From Paucidesulfovibrio longus DSM 6739 (lineage in GTDB: Bacteria > Desulfobacterota > Desulfovibrionia > Desulfovibrionales > Desulfovibrionaceae), in assembly GCF_000420485.1 (NCBI RefSeq), contig NZ_ATVA01000013.1, forward strand, positions 263,894-327,893: 64,000 bases of DNA, given 5' to 3'. The notes under the pieces were generated by a model. That model saw only the letters and a list, made by a program, of their open reading frames with translations, made no database searches and had not been told where the DNA came from. The position numbers and the translations under genes are program-made. Below are positions 48,388 through 57,449 of this stretch, in pieces (position 1 is the stretch's first letter; each line of letters begins with the position of its first letter).

Positions 48388-49414
48388 TCGAATCTCCGGA
48401 GTCCGCCTCCTGAAGGCGTTCCAATTCCTTTTCGAGTCGGCGGACACGCTTGAGCAGTTCAGGCAGACGGGGCAAGGCGGCCCCGACGCGCAGGAAGGTG
48501 CCCACCTCCATCATCGGATTGTAGGTGACCTTGCTCCCGGCGGGAAGATTGTTGTTGATGCCTCCGCGCGCGCCGATCATGCAACCGTCGCCGATCTCGA
48601 TGTTATCCTTGATACCGGCCTGTCCGCCGATGATCACGCCGTCGCCGATCTTGGTGCTGCCGCCGATTCCCGTCCCCGCGACGACCAGGCAATGCTCGCC
48701 GATGCGCACGTTGTGGCCGACCTGCACCAAGCTGTCGATCTTGGAACCGGATCCGATGGAAGTCTTGTCCAGGGCTGCGCGATCGATGGAAGAATTCGCC
48801 CCGACCTCAACATCGTTGCCAAGAACGACGCGACCGATCTGAGGAATCTTCATATGCCCCAGCGGAGTCTGGGCAAAGCCGAATCCATCCCCACCCAGCA
48901 CGCTGCCCGGCTGCATGATGCAACGGTCGCCAAGCGTGGTATCGGCCATCAACACGGCATTGGGAAAGATCAGGCAATTACTGCCGATATGGCAGCGTTC
49001 GCCGATATAGCAGCCCGGGAAAACGACGGTTCCGGGACCGATGACGGTTTCGGGGCCGATGAAGGCAAACGGATAGATCGTAGCCGTTTCATGGATCTCG
49101 GCCTGCTTGCCGACAAAGGCAAGCTGACTTTGCCCGGCGAATTCGCCCTGCGGCTTGGCGAACAGGGTCACCACACGGGCGAGATCCATATATACGTTTG
49201 CGCTGATGAGCGCGGACTCGACCATGCCGACCTGGTCGGCGGCGAGAAGAACCGCGCCGGCCTTGGTCTGCTCCAGCATTTTGACATACTTGGGATTGAC
49301 GAGAAAAGAGAGCTCCGATTCCCCGGCGCTCTCCAGTGTATTTACCCCAAGAATCTCGCGGTCGGGGCCGGATTGCTCCAGCCCCAACTGCATGGCTATC
49401 TCGGAAAGAAGCAT
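48380..49414 (-). CDS. lpxD: UDP-3-O-(3-hydroxyacyl)glucosamine N-acyltransferase
   Basis: A 344-residue enzyme of the third lipid A step. The N-terminal uridine-binding domain (about 1-100) contains LESAGESELSFLVNPKYV. The left-handed helix follows, with the catalytic His in LVQVGHNVRIGEHCLVVAGTG, and a C-terminal helical segment (LRVGAALPRLPELLKRVRRLE). It starts 4 nt after the skp stop. Confidence 0.95.
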   Translation of the reverse strand: MLLSEIAMQLGLEQSGPDREILGVNTLESAGESELSFLVNPKYVKMLEQTKAGAVLLAADQVGMVESALISANVYMDLARVVTLFAKPQGEFAGQSQLAFVGKQAEIHETATIYPFAFIGPETVIGPGTVVFPGCYIGERCHIGSNCLIFPNAVLMADTTLGDRCIMQPGSVLGGDGFGFAQTPLGHMKIPQIGRVVLGNDVEVGANSSIDRAALDKTSIGSGSKIDSLVQVGHNVRIGEHCLVVAGTGIGGSTKIGDGVIIGGQAGIKDNIEIGDGCMIGARGGINNNLPAGSKVTYNPMMEVGTFLRVGAALPRLPELLKRVRRLEKELERLQEADSGDSNG

Positions 49415-49418
49415 ATGC

Positions 49419-49946
49419 CTAGTGGCCCTGAGCCTTCCAGGCCTTGTTGACCTCTTGGATCAGTTCGTCCGTGATGTCGAAGCTCTTGTCCAGATAAAGC
49501 AGACCGCTCTGCTGGAATTCGAAAACGAGGGTATAGCCCTTGCTCTCGATGAACTTCTCTGCGACCTTCTGCATCATTTCAAGGACAGGGGCGGAAAGCG
49601 CCTTGTCTTCGGCAATGGCCTTCTGCTGCAAGTCGCGGCGCAGGTCTTCGAGATCGCGATACTTGCGCTTGAGCTGGAGTTCCTTTTCACGCTTGGTGTC
49701 CAGGGAATAGGCAGCGCTCTTGTTCTTGAACTCTTCGGAAAGCTGCTTCAGTTCGTCTTCCAGGCGCTGGCGCTCGCGGACCATCGGATCAAGCTTCGTC
49801 TTGAGCTGAGCCGCAATCTGCTGTCCGGGCTCCGAGGTCTTCTTCAGGCGTTCCATATGGATCACCGCGATCTTCAGATCAGCCGCGAAAGCGGGAACCT
49901 GCAGAACGAGAGCCATGATCACCGCGAGAAACAATACCTTTTTCAT
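49419..49946 (-). CDS. skp: periplasmic chaperone Skp/OmpH
   Basis: A 175-residue OmpH-family chaperone for outer-membrane proteins. A signal peptide (about 1-21, ending V-P-A-F-A) is followed by KIAVIHMERLKKTSEPGQQI and a long charged coiled coil (about 40-120), which forms the tentacles of the trimer. The start at 49946 has AGGAGAT upstream. It lies 111 nt after bamA. Confidence 0.88.
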   Translation of the reverse strand: MKKVLFLAVIMALVLQVPAFAADLKIAVIHMERLKKTSEPGQQIAAQLKTKLDPMVRERQRLEDELKQLSEEFKNKSAAYSLDTKREKELQLKRKYRDLEDLRRDLQQKAIAEDKALSAPVLEMMQKVAEKFIESKGYTLVFEFQQSGLLYLDKSFDITDELIQEVNKAWKAQGH

Positions 49947-50057
49947 CCGTATCTCCTTTGGCCGTTCATTTTCAGCAAATAGTAACGACAGCGCGGGGGC
50001 ACGCAACGGCCCGACGCTCTTCGTCATGATCAACTCATCAACAATGCCTGGGGTTCT

Positions 50058-52775
50058 CTAGAACGTCTGGCCCATGCGGAATTCAAGACGGTTGTTGGAA
50101 CTGTCCTGAAGTTCGTCCAAGCCATACCCCCAATAAATTTCCAGCGGCCCCATGGGCGAGTTCCAACGTCCGCCGATACCGACGCTCTTATAGAGTCCAA
50201 GGGAAGGATCGCCGCCTTCCTCGGTCGTCGTGTTGTCGGATGTGGTGAACCATTCCCCTTCCTTCCAGGCATTGCCAGCGTCGAAGAAGAGAATGCCGAG
50301 CACGCCGTATTCCTTGCTGAGGGGGCAAAGAAGTTCGAGGTTGGTGTAGAGGGCCTTGTCGCCGCCGATGGCCTCGCCATTTTCATCGCGCGGGGAAATC
50401 TTTCTGTTCGTGTACCCGCGAACGGAAGTAATGCCGCCGAGACGATAGCGTTGCGCCGTGGGGATGTCATCGCCGCCGAAGTTCTCGTGAACATACCCGA
50501 GGTTCGCGTGCGCGCGGAAGGACATGTCCCAGAAGATCGGCTCGTAATGCTCGATATCGTATCCATACTTGACGAAGGCGTCGTCGCCCCCAAGCACGCC
50601 GCCGCCGTAAGTGAGCGCAACGCTCTGGGACGTGCCCTCGGAGATGAAGAAGGTGTCGCGCGTCAGGTTCGCCCTGGCGATGGTGGCCGTAACGGCGCTG
50701 AGCAGATGATTTCCTTCGTCGTCCTTGATGGAGTCGGAAGCATCCGAAGCCACGTCGTAGATATTATAGAAGCTGGCGGTATAACTGAGCTTGGCCCGGG
50801 TGTGGTCGCCGAGCGGATACAGCAGAGCCCCGGTCAGGCTCAGGTCGCTCATGTCGTATTCGTCGTAATCATTCACGGAACGGGTGGCGGTCAGCGAATA
50901 GCCCCAGGGCTGATCGTCGTAGCGCGGGTCCACGAATTGCAGGGAAAACTCGTTGGAACTGCCGCCGTACGAACCGCTCAGGCTGAGCATGTAGCCCTTG
51001 CCGAAGAGGTTGTTTTCCTGAATCGCGCCGGCCACATAAAAGCCGCCGGTGGAGGAGAAGCCGAAACCGCCGCCGATCTGGCCGGTGGGGGCCTCCTTGA
51101 CCTTGACCTTCAGGTCCATTTCGTCAGGGTCGCCGGTGGGAATGGGTTCGATGTCCACCCCCTCGAAATAAGCGAGGTTTTCCAGAGCCTTCACGGAATC
51201 CTGGAGCGCCTTGGCACTGAAGGTGTCGCCATCGGACAAGGAGACGTCGCGCAGGATGACGTTGTCCCTCGTCTTGGTGTTTCCTTCCAGAAGCACCCGG
51301 CGGATATGGACCTTTTGGTGCTTGGAAAGGGTGTAGATGACATCTGTCAGCTCCGGGGTCGCGCCCTGGGCGAACTGCACTCCGACATCGGCGTAGGCGT
51401 AGCCCTGATTGCTGTACAGGGCAGTCAGCGCTTCCACGTCTTCGCGCACCACGGAAGCATTGAGGTATTCCTCGTCTTCGCGGACTTCGTCGAGCTTGAT
51501 GACCTTGTCCAGTTCCTCCGGGGATTCGATCAAATCGCCTTTGTACTGGATGTTTCCGATCTTGACCCGCTGGCCTTCGGAAATGCGGAAGGTGACGTAG
51601 ATGCCGTCGTCGCGGAAGTCCACTTCGGGACGTCCGACCTGAACGTCAAGGAAGCCGCGGTTGCCGTAGTAAGCCTTTATGGCCGTGGCGTCGCGCTCCA
51701 GCAACTCCTCGTTGAGGACGTCCGAGGAAGTGAACCAGCTCATGATGCCGCTCTCGGAAAGGGCCAATTCTCCCTTGAGGTCATCGGCATCGACCTGTTC
51801 GGCGCCGTCGAGAATGATTTCCTTGATGTAGAGCTTGGGGCCTTCCTCGACCACGAAATTAAGTTTGGCCTGCCCGTTTTCCCCGCCCTCGACCTCGTAG
51901 GAAACCTTGGTCTTGTAGTACCCTTCCGTACGGTAAAGACCGCGGATGGTGTTCATGTCGTCGCGAAGCACCTTGAGGTTCAACACGGCCCCTTTCTTGG
52001 TGGAAACCGCTTCAAGGATGTCCGCTTCGTCCAGCTTGTCCGCACCTTTGACGCCAAGCTCCTGGATGCGGGGCTTTTCCACGACCTGGAACAGCACCTT
52101 CTTTCCGCCGGAAACGTCGGAAACCACGACCTTCACGTCGTCGAAGTAGCCGAGGTCATAAATATTTTTCAATTCCTGGTTGATCCGGGCCGGATCATAG
52201 GTCTCGCCCTTCTGGAGGCCGAGACGCATCAAGACCACTTCCTTGTCCAGGATCTTGGTTCCATCGACGTCGATGACGGCGATGGGCTGCTGGTTGAGCA
52301 TGACCTTCTTCGCCTGCGCGACCACATCGTCGACAAGCGGCAGGAGGTTGATGATGCCCTCCGTCTCGGCGACGATCGGCTGCGCAGGTTCCTTGCCGAA
52401 AGCCTCCACAAGGCGTGAATCGATGCTGAGGGAATCGCCGAGCTGGGAGAAGCTCCCATAGAGAACGTAGCTGGAGCCGGTCATGAGGGCTATTTCGCGA
52501 GCCTTGGCCAGGTCCACGACGCTGATCCCCATCTCCTCGAGGACACGCTGCACGGCGTCCGGGTCGGTGATTTCGAACCCGGCCGCCTTGAGGCGGTCGG
52601 CCATGAGTGTCGGCAGGCTGTCTTTGAGATAGGAGAGATCCCCTCCGGCGTTGACCTGAAACGGAAGCACGGCGACCTTGGTCGTTCCGACGTCCTGGGC
52701 CAGCGCGGAAAAGGAGTTCAAGACGAGAAACAGCACTGTCGCGAGCAGGGCGAGGCAGCGTCTACGATTGGGCAT
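50058..52775 (-). CDS. bamA: outer-membrane protein assembly factor BamA with extra N-terminal domain
   Basis: A 905-residue outer-membrane insertase. It has a signal peptide (about 1-27, ending S-A-L-A-Q). Unusually, an additional domain follows at about 32-155 (KVAVLPFQVNAGGDLSYL; ILxGSSYVLYGSF-type sequence), resembling TolB-N/LpoB/FlgO folds, before five POTRA domains (about 165-500) and a 16-stranded barrel (about 555-905) with the VRGY signature (TSVRGYTNRKISPRDENGE) and a C-terminal aromatic (MGQTF). The start at 52775 has GCAGGAG upstream. It overlaps the lolD gene by 14 nt. Confidence 0.95.
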   Translation of the reverse strand: MPNRRRCLALLATVLFLVLNSFSALAQDVGTTKVAVLPFQVNAGGDLSYLKDSLPTLMADRLKAAGFEITDPDAVQRVLEEMGISVVDLAKAREIALMTGSSYVLYGSFSQLGDSLSIDSRLVEAFGKEPAQPIVAETEGIINLLPLVDDVVAQAKKVMLNQQPIAVIDVDGTKILDKEVVLMRLGLQKGETYDPARINQELKNIYDLGYFDDVKVVVSDVSGGKKVLFQVVEKPRIQELGVKGADKLDEADILEAVSTKKGAVLNLKVLRDDMNTIRGLYRTEGYYKTKVSYEVEGGENGQAKLNFVVEEGPKLYIKEIILDGAEQVDADDLKGELALSESGIMSWFTSSDVLNEELLERDATAIKAYYGNRGFLDVQVGRPEVDFRDDGIYVTFRISEGQRVKIGNIQYKGDLIESPEELDKVIKLDEVREDEEYLNASVVREDVEALTALYSNQGYAYADVGVQFAQGATPELTDVIYTLSKHQKVHIRRVLLEGNTKTRDNVILRDVSLSDGDTFSAKALQDSVKALENLAYFEGVDIEPIPTGDPDEMDLKVKVKEAPTGQIGGGFGFSSTGGFYVAGAIQENNLFGKGYMLSLSGSYGGSSNEFSLQFVDPRYDDQPWGYSLTATRSVNDYDEYDMSDLSLTGALLYPLGDHTRAKLSYTASFYNIYDVASDASDSIKDDEGNHLLSAVTATIARANLTRDTFFISEGTSQSVALTYGGGVLGGDDAFVKYGYDIEHYEPIFWDMSFRAHANLGYVHENFGGDDIPTAQRYRLGGITSVRGYTNRKISPRDENGEAIGGDKALYTNLELLCPLSKEYGVLGILFFDAGNAWKEGEWFTTSDNTTTEEGGDPSLGLYKSVGIGGRWNSPMGPLEIYWGYGLDELQDSSNNRLEFRMGQTF

Positions 52776-53448
52776 ACAGTTCTCCTGCGCGAAGCTCATA
52801 CCGGCGATTCATCTTGCCGGCCAAATCCGCATTGTGCGTCACCACGATGAGTGTCATTCCCAAGTCGGCATTCAGGCCAGCCAATACTTCCGCAATTCTC
52901 TGTCCGTTCCGTTCGTCCAGGTTGCCCGTGGGCTCGTCCGCAAGAACCGCGCGCGGCCGCATCAGAATCGCCCTGGCGATGGCGGCCCGTTGGCGCTCCC
53001 CGCCGGACAGGGTCGTGACCCCGAAATCCTTTCGGCCGGTCAGTCCGACCATTTCAATCGCCTCTTCAGCGAGGGCCAGCGCTTCCTGCCTGGACTTCCC
53101 CGCGATGATCGCGGGCATGGCGACGTTTTCCAGTGTATTAAACTCCGGCAGAAGATAATGAAACTGAAAAATGAAGCCTATCTCTTTATTTCGAAACCGG
53201 GTCCGCTCGCCTGATTTCAGGCCCGCCAAGTCCCGGCCCGCGAACCGTATAACACCTTTCGTAGCCGAATCCAAGGTTCCGAGAATATGCAACAAGGTGC
53301 TTTTCCCGGAGCCCGACGCCCCCAGAATGGCCAGGGATTCCCCTGCGGCGACATCGAGATTGACGTTTCGCAGCACGTCGATCTCTTCCGTGGGGCCGCG
53401 GAACGTCTTCCCCACTTCGATCAGTTCGTATAACGCCTCGTTACTCAT
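52762..53448 (-). CDS. lolD: lipoprotein-releasing ABC transporter ATP-binding protein
   Basis: A 228-residue ATPase that powers extraction of lipoproteins from the inner membrane. Walker A LGASGSGKST (about 41-50), Q-loop FIFQFHYLLPEFNTLENV with the MacB/LolD-type insert, signature LSGGERQRAAIARAI and Walker B VLADEPTGNLDE are all present. Its start overlaps the lolC/E gene by 8 nt and its end overlaps bamA by 14 nt. Confidence 0.93.
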   Translation of the reverse strand: MSNEALYELIEVGKTFRGPTEEIDVLRNVNLDVAAGESLAILGASGSGKSTLLHILGTLDSATKGVIRFAGRDLAGLKSGERTRFRNKEIGFIFQFHYLLPEFNTLENVAMPAIIAGKSRQEALALAEEAIEMVGLTGRKDFGVTTLSGGERQRAAIARAILMRPRAVLADEPTGNLDERNGQRIAEVLAGLNADLGMTLIVVTHNADLAGKMNRRYELRAGELYAQS

Positions 53449-54673
53449 AACGCAAGGCATCCGCGGGCCGCAGCTTGGCAGCTCGCCATGCCGGATAGAT
53501 GGTCGCAAGAAAGCAAAGCAGAAAGGCAGCCGCTCCGATGAACGTCAGATCCAAGGCATCCAGGCGGATTGGAAGATAGTCCACGGGATACACATCCTTC
53601 GGCAGCTTGATGAACTGGTATTTCTTCAGCAGCAGAGCAACGGGCACGCCGATGCAATAACCGATCACCGTACCCACGGCGCCGATGAGCGTTCCCTGAT
53701 ACATGAAAATTTTGCGAATGCTTGAGACTTCCGCCCCCATGGACATAAGTATGGCGATGTCCTTGGTTTTCTGCATGACGAGCATGACCAGGGTGGTCAC
53801 GATGGAAAAGGACCCCACCAGCACGATCATGGCCAGAATGATGAACATGGCCGTTTTTTCCAGCTTGAGCGCCGCGAAAAGGTTCGCGTTCATCTCCTGC
53901 CAGGTCTGCACGTCGAGAGGGCTGTCTCCGAGGAGCTCGCGCAGATTCACTGCGATTTCCGGCGCCTTGTAGATGTCGTCCACCTTGACTTCCAGCCCGG
54001 ATACGATGCCCTTGGGATAGCCGAGCAGACCACGCGTCGATTCCACCGTGGCGTAGGCCACCGTGGTGTCGTATTCGTACAGCCCGGTTCGGAAGATCCC
54101 CACGACGCGGAAGGGAAGCATTTTCGGCGAGTAGCCCGCAGCGGTCTGCGTACCGCTGGGGGAAAGCAGATAGATGGTGGCGCCATTCCATAGGCCGAAC
54201 CTGTCGGCGAGCTGCGCTCCCACGATCAATCCGGGGATTTCGTCCTTGGTGTCCAGGGATTCGATGTCGCCCTGGACCATGTCCTTGCCGAGACTGAGCA
54301 CTTTGCCTGCGCTGTGCGGGTCGATGCCGCGCAGGGCCAGCCCCTTGACGCCTCCGCCCGGCGCGGAAAGCATGACCTCGGAATAGAGGAAGGGAGTAAC
54401 ACCCGTGACGCCGGGCACCGTGCGGATCACCTCGGCCAGGCTTTCCGGATTGTGCACGCCGCCCACGCCGCCGCCCACGATGATGTCGGCGTTGACGCCG
54501 AGAATCTTGGACTGGAGATCCTTGGTGAACCCGTTCATGACTCCGATGACGACGATCAGAGCGGCGACGCCCAGAGCCACGCCGCACACGGCGAACAGGG
54601 AAATCACCGAGATGAAGGATTGCTTGCGGAGCGCGAAGAGATAGCGGACCGCGACGATGGACTCGAGGCTCAT
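53441..54673 (-). CDS. lolC: lipoprotein-releasing ABC transporter permease (LolC/E type)
   Basis: A 410-residue inner-membrane permease with four helices: one near 20-43 followed by a large periplasmic MacB-like domain, and three in the C-terminal third (about 270-400, FtsX fold). SFISVISLFAVCGVALGVAAL at the start and YPAWRAAKLRPADALRYE at the end are family signatures. Only one permease is present, so it probably works as a homodimer (LolF-like). ATGA overlap with lysS. Confidence 0.92.
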   Translation of the reverse strand: MSLESIVAVRYLFALRKQSFISVISLFAVCGVALGVAALIVVIGVMNGFTKDLQSKILGVNADIIVGGGVGGVHNPESLAEVIRTVPGVTGVTPFLYSEVMLSAPGGGVKGLALRGIDPHSAGKVLSLGKDMVQGDIESLDTKDEIPGLIVGAQLADRFGLWNGATIYLLSPSGTQTAAGYSPKMLPFRVVGIFRTGLYEYDTTVAYATVESTRGLLGYPKGIVSGLEVKVDDIYKAPEIAVNLRELLGDSPLDVQTWQEMNANLFAALKLEKTAMFIILAMIVLVGSFSIVTTLVMLVMQKTKDIAILMSMGAEVSSIRKIFMYQGTLIGAVGTVIGYCIGVPVALLLKKYQFIKLPKDVYPVDYLPIRLDALDLTFIGAAAFLLCFLATIYPAWRAAKLRPADALRYE

Positions 54674-56262
54674 GACCCTCCAGTGACCGCCTCGGGCCGC
54701 AGGAGCGGGAAGAGGATGACCTCGCGGATGGACGGGCTGTCCGTGAGCAGCATGACCAGCCGGTCGATGCCCACGCCCTGCCCCGCGGCGGGGGGCATGC
54801 CGTACTCCAGGGCGCGGACATAGTCCTCGTCCATGAAGTGCGCCTCCTCGTCGCCCGCATCCTTCTCCCGAACCTGTTCCTCGAAGCGCAGCCGCTGATC
54901 CACCGGATCGTTGAGTTCCGAGAAGGCATTGGCCATTTCGCGTCCCGTCATGAACAGCTCGAAGCGGTCCGTGATGTCGGGGTTCGCCTCGTTGCGGCGG
55001 GAAAGCGGCGAAATGTCCGTCGGATAATGATAGATGAAATGGGGCTGGACCAGCTTGGGCTCCACCAGAACGTCGAAGAGCTTGGCCTGGAGCTTGCCCA
55101 GCTTTTCCCCCTCGACGACCTTCTCGCCCTTCTGCTTCACCAGGGCCTTGCACTTCTCGTAATCGGAATAAACGTCCGGGGACACGCCCCCGATGCGTTC
55201 CAGCGATTCGTGGAAAGGCATGCGGACCCACTTTCCGGGGGTCAAATCGATCTTCTCGCCCTGGTATTCCACGACGGGAGAACCGCAGACCTCGGCGGCA
55301 ACGCTGGAGAACATGTCCTCGGTGAGGTCCATGAGATCCTCGAACGTGGCATAGGCCCAGTAGAACTCCATCATGGTGAATTCCGGGTTGTGCTGGGTCG
55401 AAATGCCTTCGTTGCGGAAGTTGCGGTTGACCTCGTAAACCCGTTCGAACCCGCCCACCAGCAGCCGCTTGAGATACAGCTCCGGGGCGATGCGCATGTA
55501 CAGCTTCATGTCCATGGCATTGTGATGGGTTTCGAAGGGCTTGGCCGTGGCCCCGCCGGGGATGGGCTGCATCATGGGCGTTTCCACTTCCATGAAGCCC
55601 CTGGAATCCATGTAGTTGCGCAGAGCGCGCACGATCTTGGTCCGCTTGGTGAAAATCTCCCGGGTACGCGGCGTGACGATGAGGTCCACGTAGCGCTGGC
55701 GGTAGCGGATCTCCACGTCCTTGAGGCCGTGGTACTTTTCGGGCAAGGGACGCAACGACTTGGTCATCAGGCGGCATTCCGCCGCCGCGATGGTCAGCTC
55801 GCCGGTCTTGGTCCGGAAGAGTTTGCCCCGGACGCCCACGATGTCGCCGATGTCCGACTTCTTGAACAATCCGTATTGCTCGGCGCCGAGTTCATCGCGC
55901 GCGGCATAGACCTGAAGCCCCTCGGTCTTTCCCTGAATCTGGAAGAAGGTGACCTTTCCGAAGGAACGCCACGCGATGACGCGGCCGGCCACGGTGAATT
56001 CGCGGTCGAGCTTTTCCAGCTCTTCGGCATCGGCTTTCCCGAACTCGTTCAGGATATCTTCGACGTTGGAATCTTTAGAAAAATCGTTAGGATAGAGATT
56101 GACCCCGCCTTCAAGCAGGGCGCAAGCCTTCTCCACCCGGGTCTTGATGACCGGGTTCAGTTCGTCACGCACCTGCAGAGCCTCAAGCATGGGCATGAAA
56201 CGCTCGGCATGCTCAGGCTTGGCCTGCAGTTTGATCTTTTTGTTCTTATTGTTGTTTGCCAA
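54670..56262 (-). CDS. lysS: lysyl-tRNA synthetase, class II
   Basis: A 530-residue synthetase that charges tRNA-Lys. The N-terminal OB-fold anticodon domain (FTVAGRVIAWRSFGKVTFF) is followed by class II motifs: motif 1 with MEVETPMMQPIPGGATAKPF, motif 2 (FRNEGISTQHNPEFTMMEFY) and motif 3 (GQGVGIDRLVMLLTD). The start codon is TTG at 56262 preceded by GGGA; the first in-frame ATG lies 22 codons downstream inside a less conserved stretch. It heads the envelope superoperon. Confidence 0.95.
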   Translation of the reverse strand: MANNNKNKKIKLQAKPEHAERFMPMLEALQVRDELNPVIKTRVEKACALLEGGVNLYPNDFSKDSNVEDILNEFGKADAEELEKLDREFTVAGRVIAWRSFGKVTFFQIQGKTEGLQVYAARDELGAEQYGLFKKSDIGDIVGVRGKLFRTKTGELTIAAAECRLMTKSLRPLPEKYHGLKDVEIRYRQRYVDLIVTPRTREIFTKRTKIVRALRNYMDSRGFMEVETPMMQPIPGGATAKPFETHHNAMDMKLYMRIAPELYLKRLLVGGFERVYEVNRNFRNEGISTQHNPEFTMMEFYWAYATFEDLMDLTEDMFSSVAAEVCGSPVVEYQGEKIDLTPGKWVRMPFHESLERIGGVSPDVYSDYEKCKALVKQKGEKVVEGEKLGKLQAKLFDVLVEPKLVQPHFIYHYPTDISPLSRRNEANPDITDRFELFMTGREMANAFSELNDPVDQRLRFEEQVREKDAGDEEAHFMDEDYVRALEYGMPPAAGQGVGIDRLVMLLTDSPSIREVILFPLLRPEAVTGGS

Positions 56263-56404
56263 AGTGATATCCCGTGTGAATTCAAGTCTCTTAAGCCCGT
56301 AGGCACAAGAAGGAAATGACTATGCCAATTCACTGCGAGCGTCAAGCGGCCTGCCGCCGGGCGAGGCACCGCGCATGAATTGAAAAAAAAAACCAAAAAA
56401 GCTC

Positions 56405-56434
56405 TTGACCAATCCGGGCGGTTTTCGATAGAGA
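56405..56434 (+). promoter_or_regulatory. promoter of tRNA-Asn
   Basis: TTGACC (56405-56410) is followed after 17 bp by a -10-like GATAGAG region (56427-56433), ending about 27 bp before the mature tRNA. A GC-rich stretch lies between them (CTCGCGAG), as is typical of stringently controlled stable-RNA promoters. Confidence 0.6.
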
Positions 56435-56460
56435 TTCGACCTCGCGAGAGCGAGTCACAT

Positions 56461-56536
56461 TCCCCAGTAGCTCAATCGGCAGAGCGGGTGACTGTTAATC
56501 ACTAGGTTCGCGGTTCAAGTCCGTGCTGGGGAGCCA
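56461..56536 (+). tRNA. tRNA-Asn (anticodon GUU), CCA encoded
   Basis: A 76-nt cloverleaf: acceptor TCCCCAG pairs with CTGGGGA, D-loop AGCTCAATCGGCAGAGC, anticodon loop CTGTTAA (GTT at the centre), T-arm GGTTCAAGTCC, discriminator G, then encoded CCA (56534-56536). It has its own promoter and terminator. Confidence 0.98.
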
Positions 56537-56544
56537 GAATGATC

Positions 56545-56582
56545 AAGGGCTGACAAGGCAAAACGCCAAGTCAGCCCTTTTT
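56545..56582 (+). terminator. terminator of tRNA-Asn
   Basis: AAGGGCTGAC (56545-56554) pairs with GTCAGCCCTT (56570-56579), followed by a short T-run that extends the stem's own TT (56578-56582). It begins 8 nt after the tRNA. Confidence 0.85.
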
Positions 56583-56703
56583 CGCGTCTGAACGGATCAA
56601 TATGAAACGAGCCGCCGCTGAACGCGCCGCCCCCTGCCGTCATCCGGAATGCCGAAAGGCCAGGCATGGCCGCCGGTGTTCACCATAGGCCGATACGCAA
56701 GCT

Positions 56704-56750
56704 GAAAAAACGGGTCACCCAGCCTGAGAAAGGCCGGGTGACCCGTTTTT
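56704..56750. terminator. bidirectional terminator next to the CDP-alcohol phosphatidyltransferase
   Basis: AAAAAACGGGTCACCC (56704-56719) pairs with GGGTGACCCGTTTTTT (56735-56750). The loop adds a small inner stem (GCCT with AGGC). For the leftward genes at 56.8-59 kb it lies about 80 nt after the stop; it also stops rightward transcription from the tRNA. The sequence between 56583 and 56703 shows no gene. Confidence 0.87.
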
Positions 56751-56830
56751 TGCGCCGGAGCATCGGCGGCAGGACGAAATCAACGCCCCGGAAGACATGC
56801 GCGTCCACTCCATCGCTGAGCTTGCGGACG

Positions 56831-57442
56831 TCAGTCGTCCCGCGCGGCACGCTCCCCGAAATATCGGTAGATCTTGCGCAGCGTGAAAAAGGACTCCACG
56901 GAATAATACAACCCGAATGCCCCGCAGAAATACGTGACCCAGTCCACCCGCTGGTAAAGACAGAAGAGATAGAGAACGTAGAACGGGTACTTGGAACGGA
57001 TGAACAGGCGGACCTCCAGGCCAAGCTCGTTGGCGTAGACCACCAGCCCGATGAAAAGCAGGTAGGCCGAACTGAAGAGCAGCATGACCGGACCGAACGC
57101 ATTCAGGTGATAGATCGCCGCTGCCGGAAGAAACACCACCCCGAGCTGGTCCGCGACGATGTCCACGAGGGAGCCGCCGGGATGCGCCAGACCCTTTCGG
57201 CGCGCCAGCGGGCCGTCTATGCCGTCGCAGGTCACGTTCAGCACGATGAAGACGATGGCGACCTTGTACCAGTCCGGTGGAACCAGACAGGCGAGCACCA
57301 GAAAAACGACGCCAAGCAGCGTGACCTGATTGGGGGTGACCCCGATTTTTTGCAGCAGAATCACGAGCGGGCTGAAGAGCTTGTCCCGCATGACCGCGAA
57401 CGCCTTCTGCGTCCTTCGTTCCTTTCTATTGAAACTGTCCAA
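56831..57442 (-). CDS. CDP-alcohol phosphatidyltransferase family protein
   Basis: A 203-residue integral membrane enzyme that moves a phosphoalcohol from CDP onto an acceptor. The catalytic motif is visible as DGIDGPLARRKGLAHPGG with LVDIVADQ after it (D-x2-D-G-x2-A-R-x8-G-x3-D-x3-D). Several membrane helices surround it. The start is taken as TTG at 57442, which has GTAGGGG just upstream; an ATG at 57391 is the alternative. It starts 7 nt after the PHP gene stop, so the two look co-translated. Product is not deducible (phosphatidylglycerophosphate, archaetidyl or inositol-type lipids are all possible). Confidence 0.8.
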   Translation of the reverse strand: MDSFNRKERRTQKAFAVMRDKLFSPLVILLQKIGVTPNQVTLLGVVFLVLACLVPPDWYKVAIVFIVLNVTCDGIDGPLARRKGLAHPGGSLVDIVADQLGVVFLPAAAIYHLNAFGPVMLLFSSAYLLFIGLVVYANELGLEVRLFIRSKYPFYVLYLFCLYQRVDWVTYFCGAFGLYYSVESFFTLRKIYRYFGERAARDD

Positions 57443-57449
57443 CGGACCC

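Noticed and set aside
56537-56830. tRNA-linked integration site or mobile element next to tRNA-Asn
   Set aside because: No integrase, no direct repeat of the tRNA 3' end and no compositional break was found in the window; both hairpins there are ordinary terminators.
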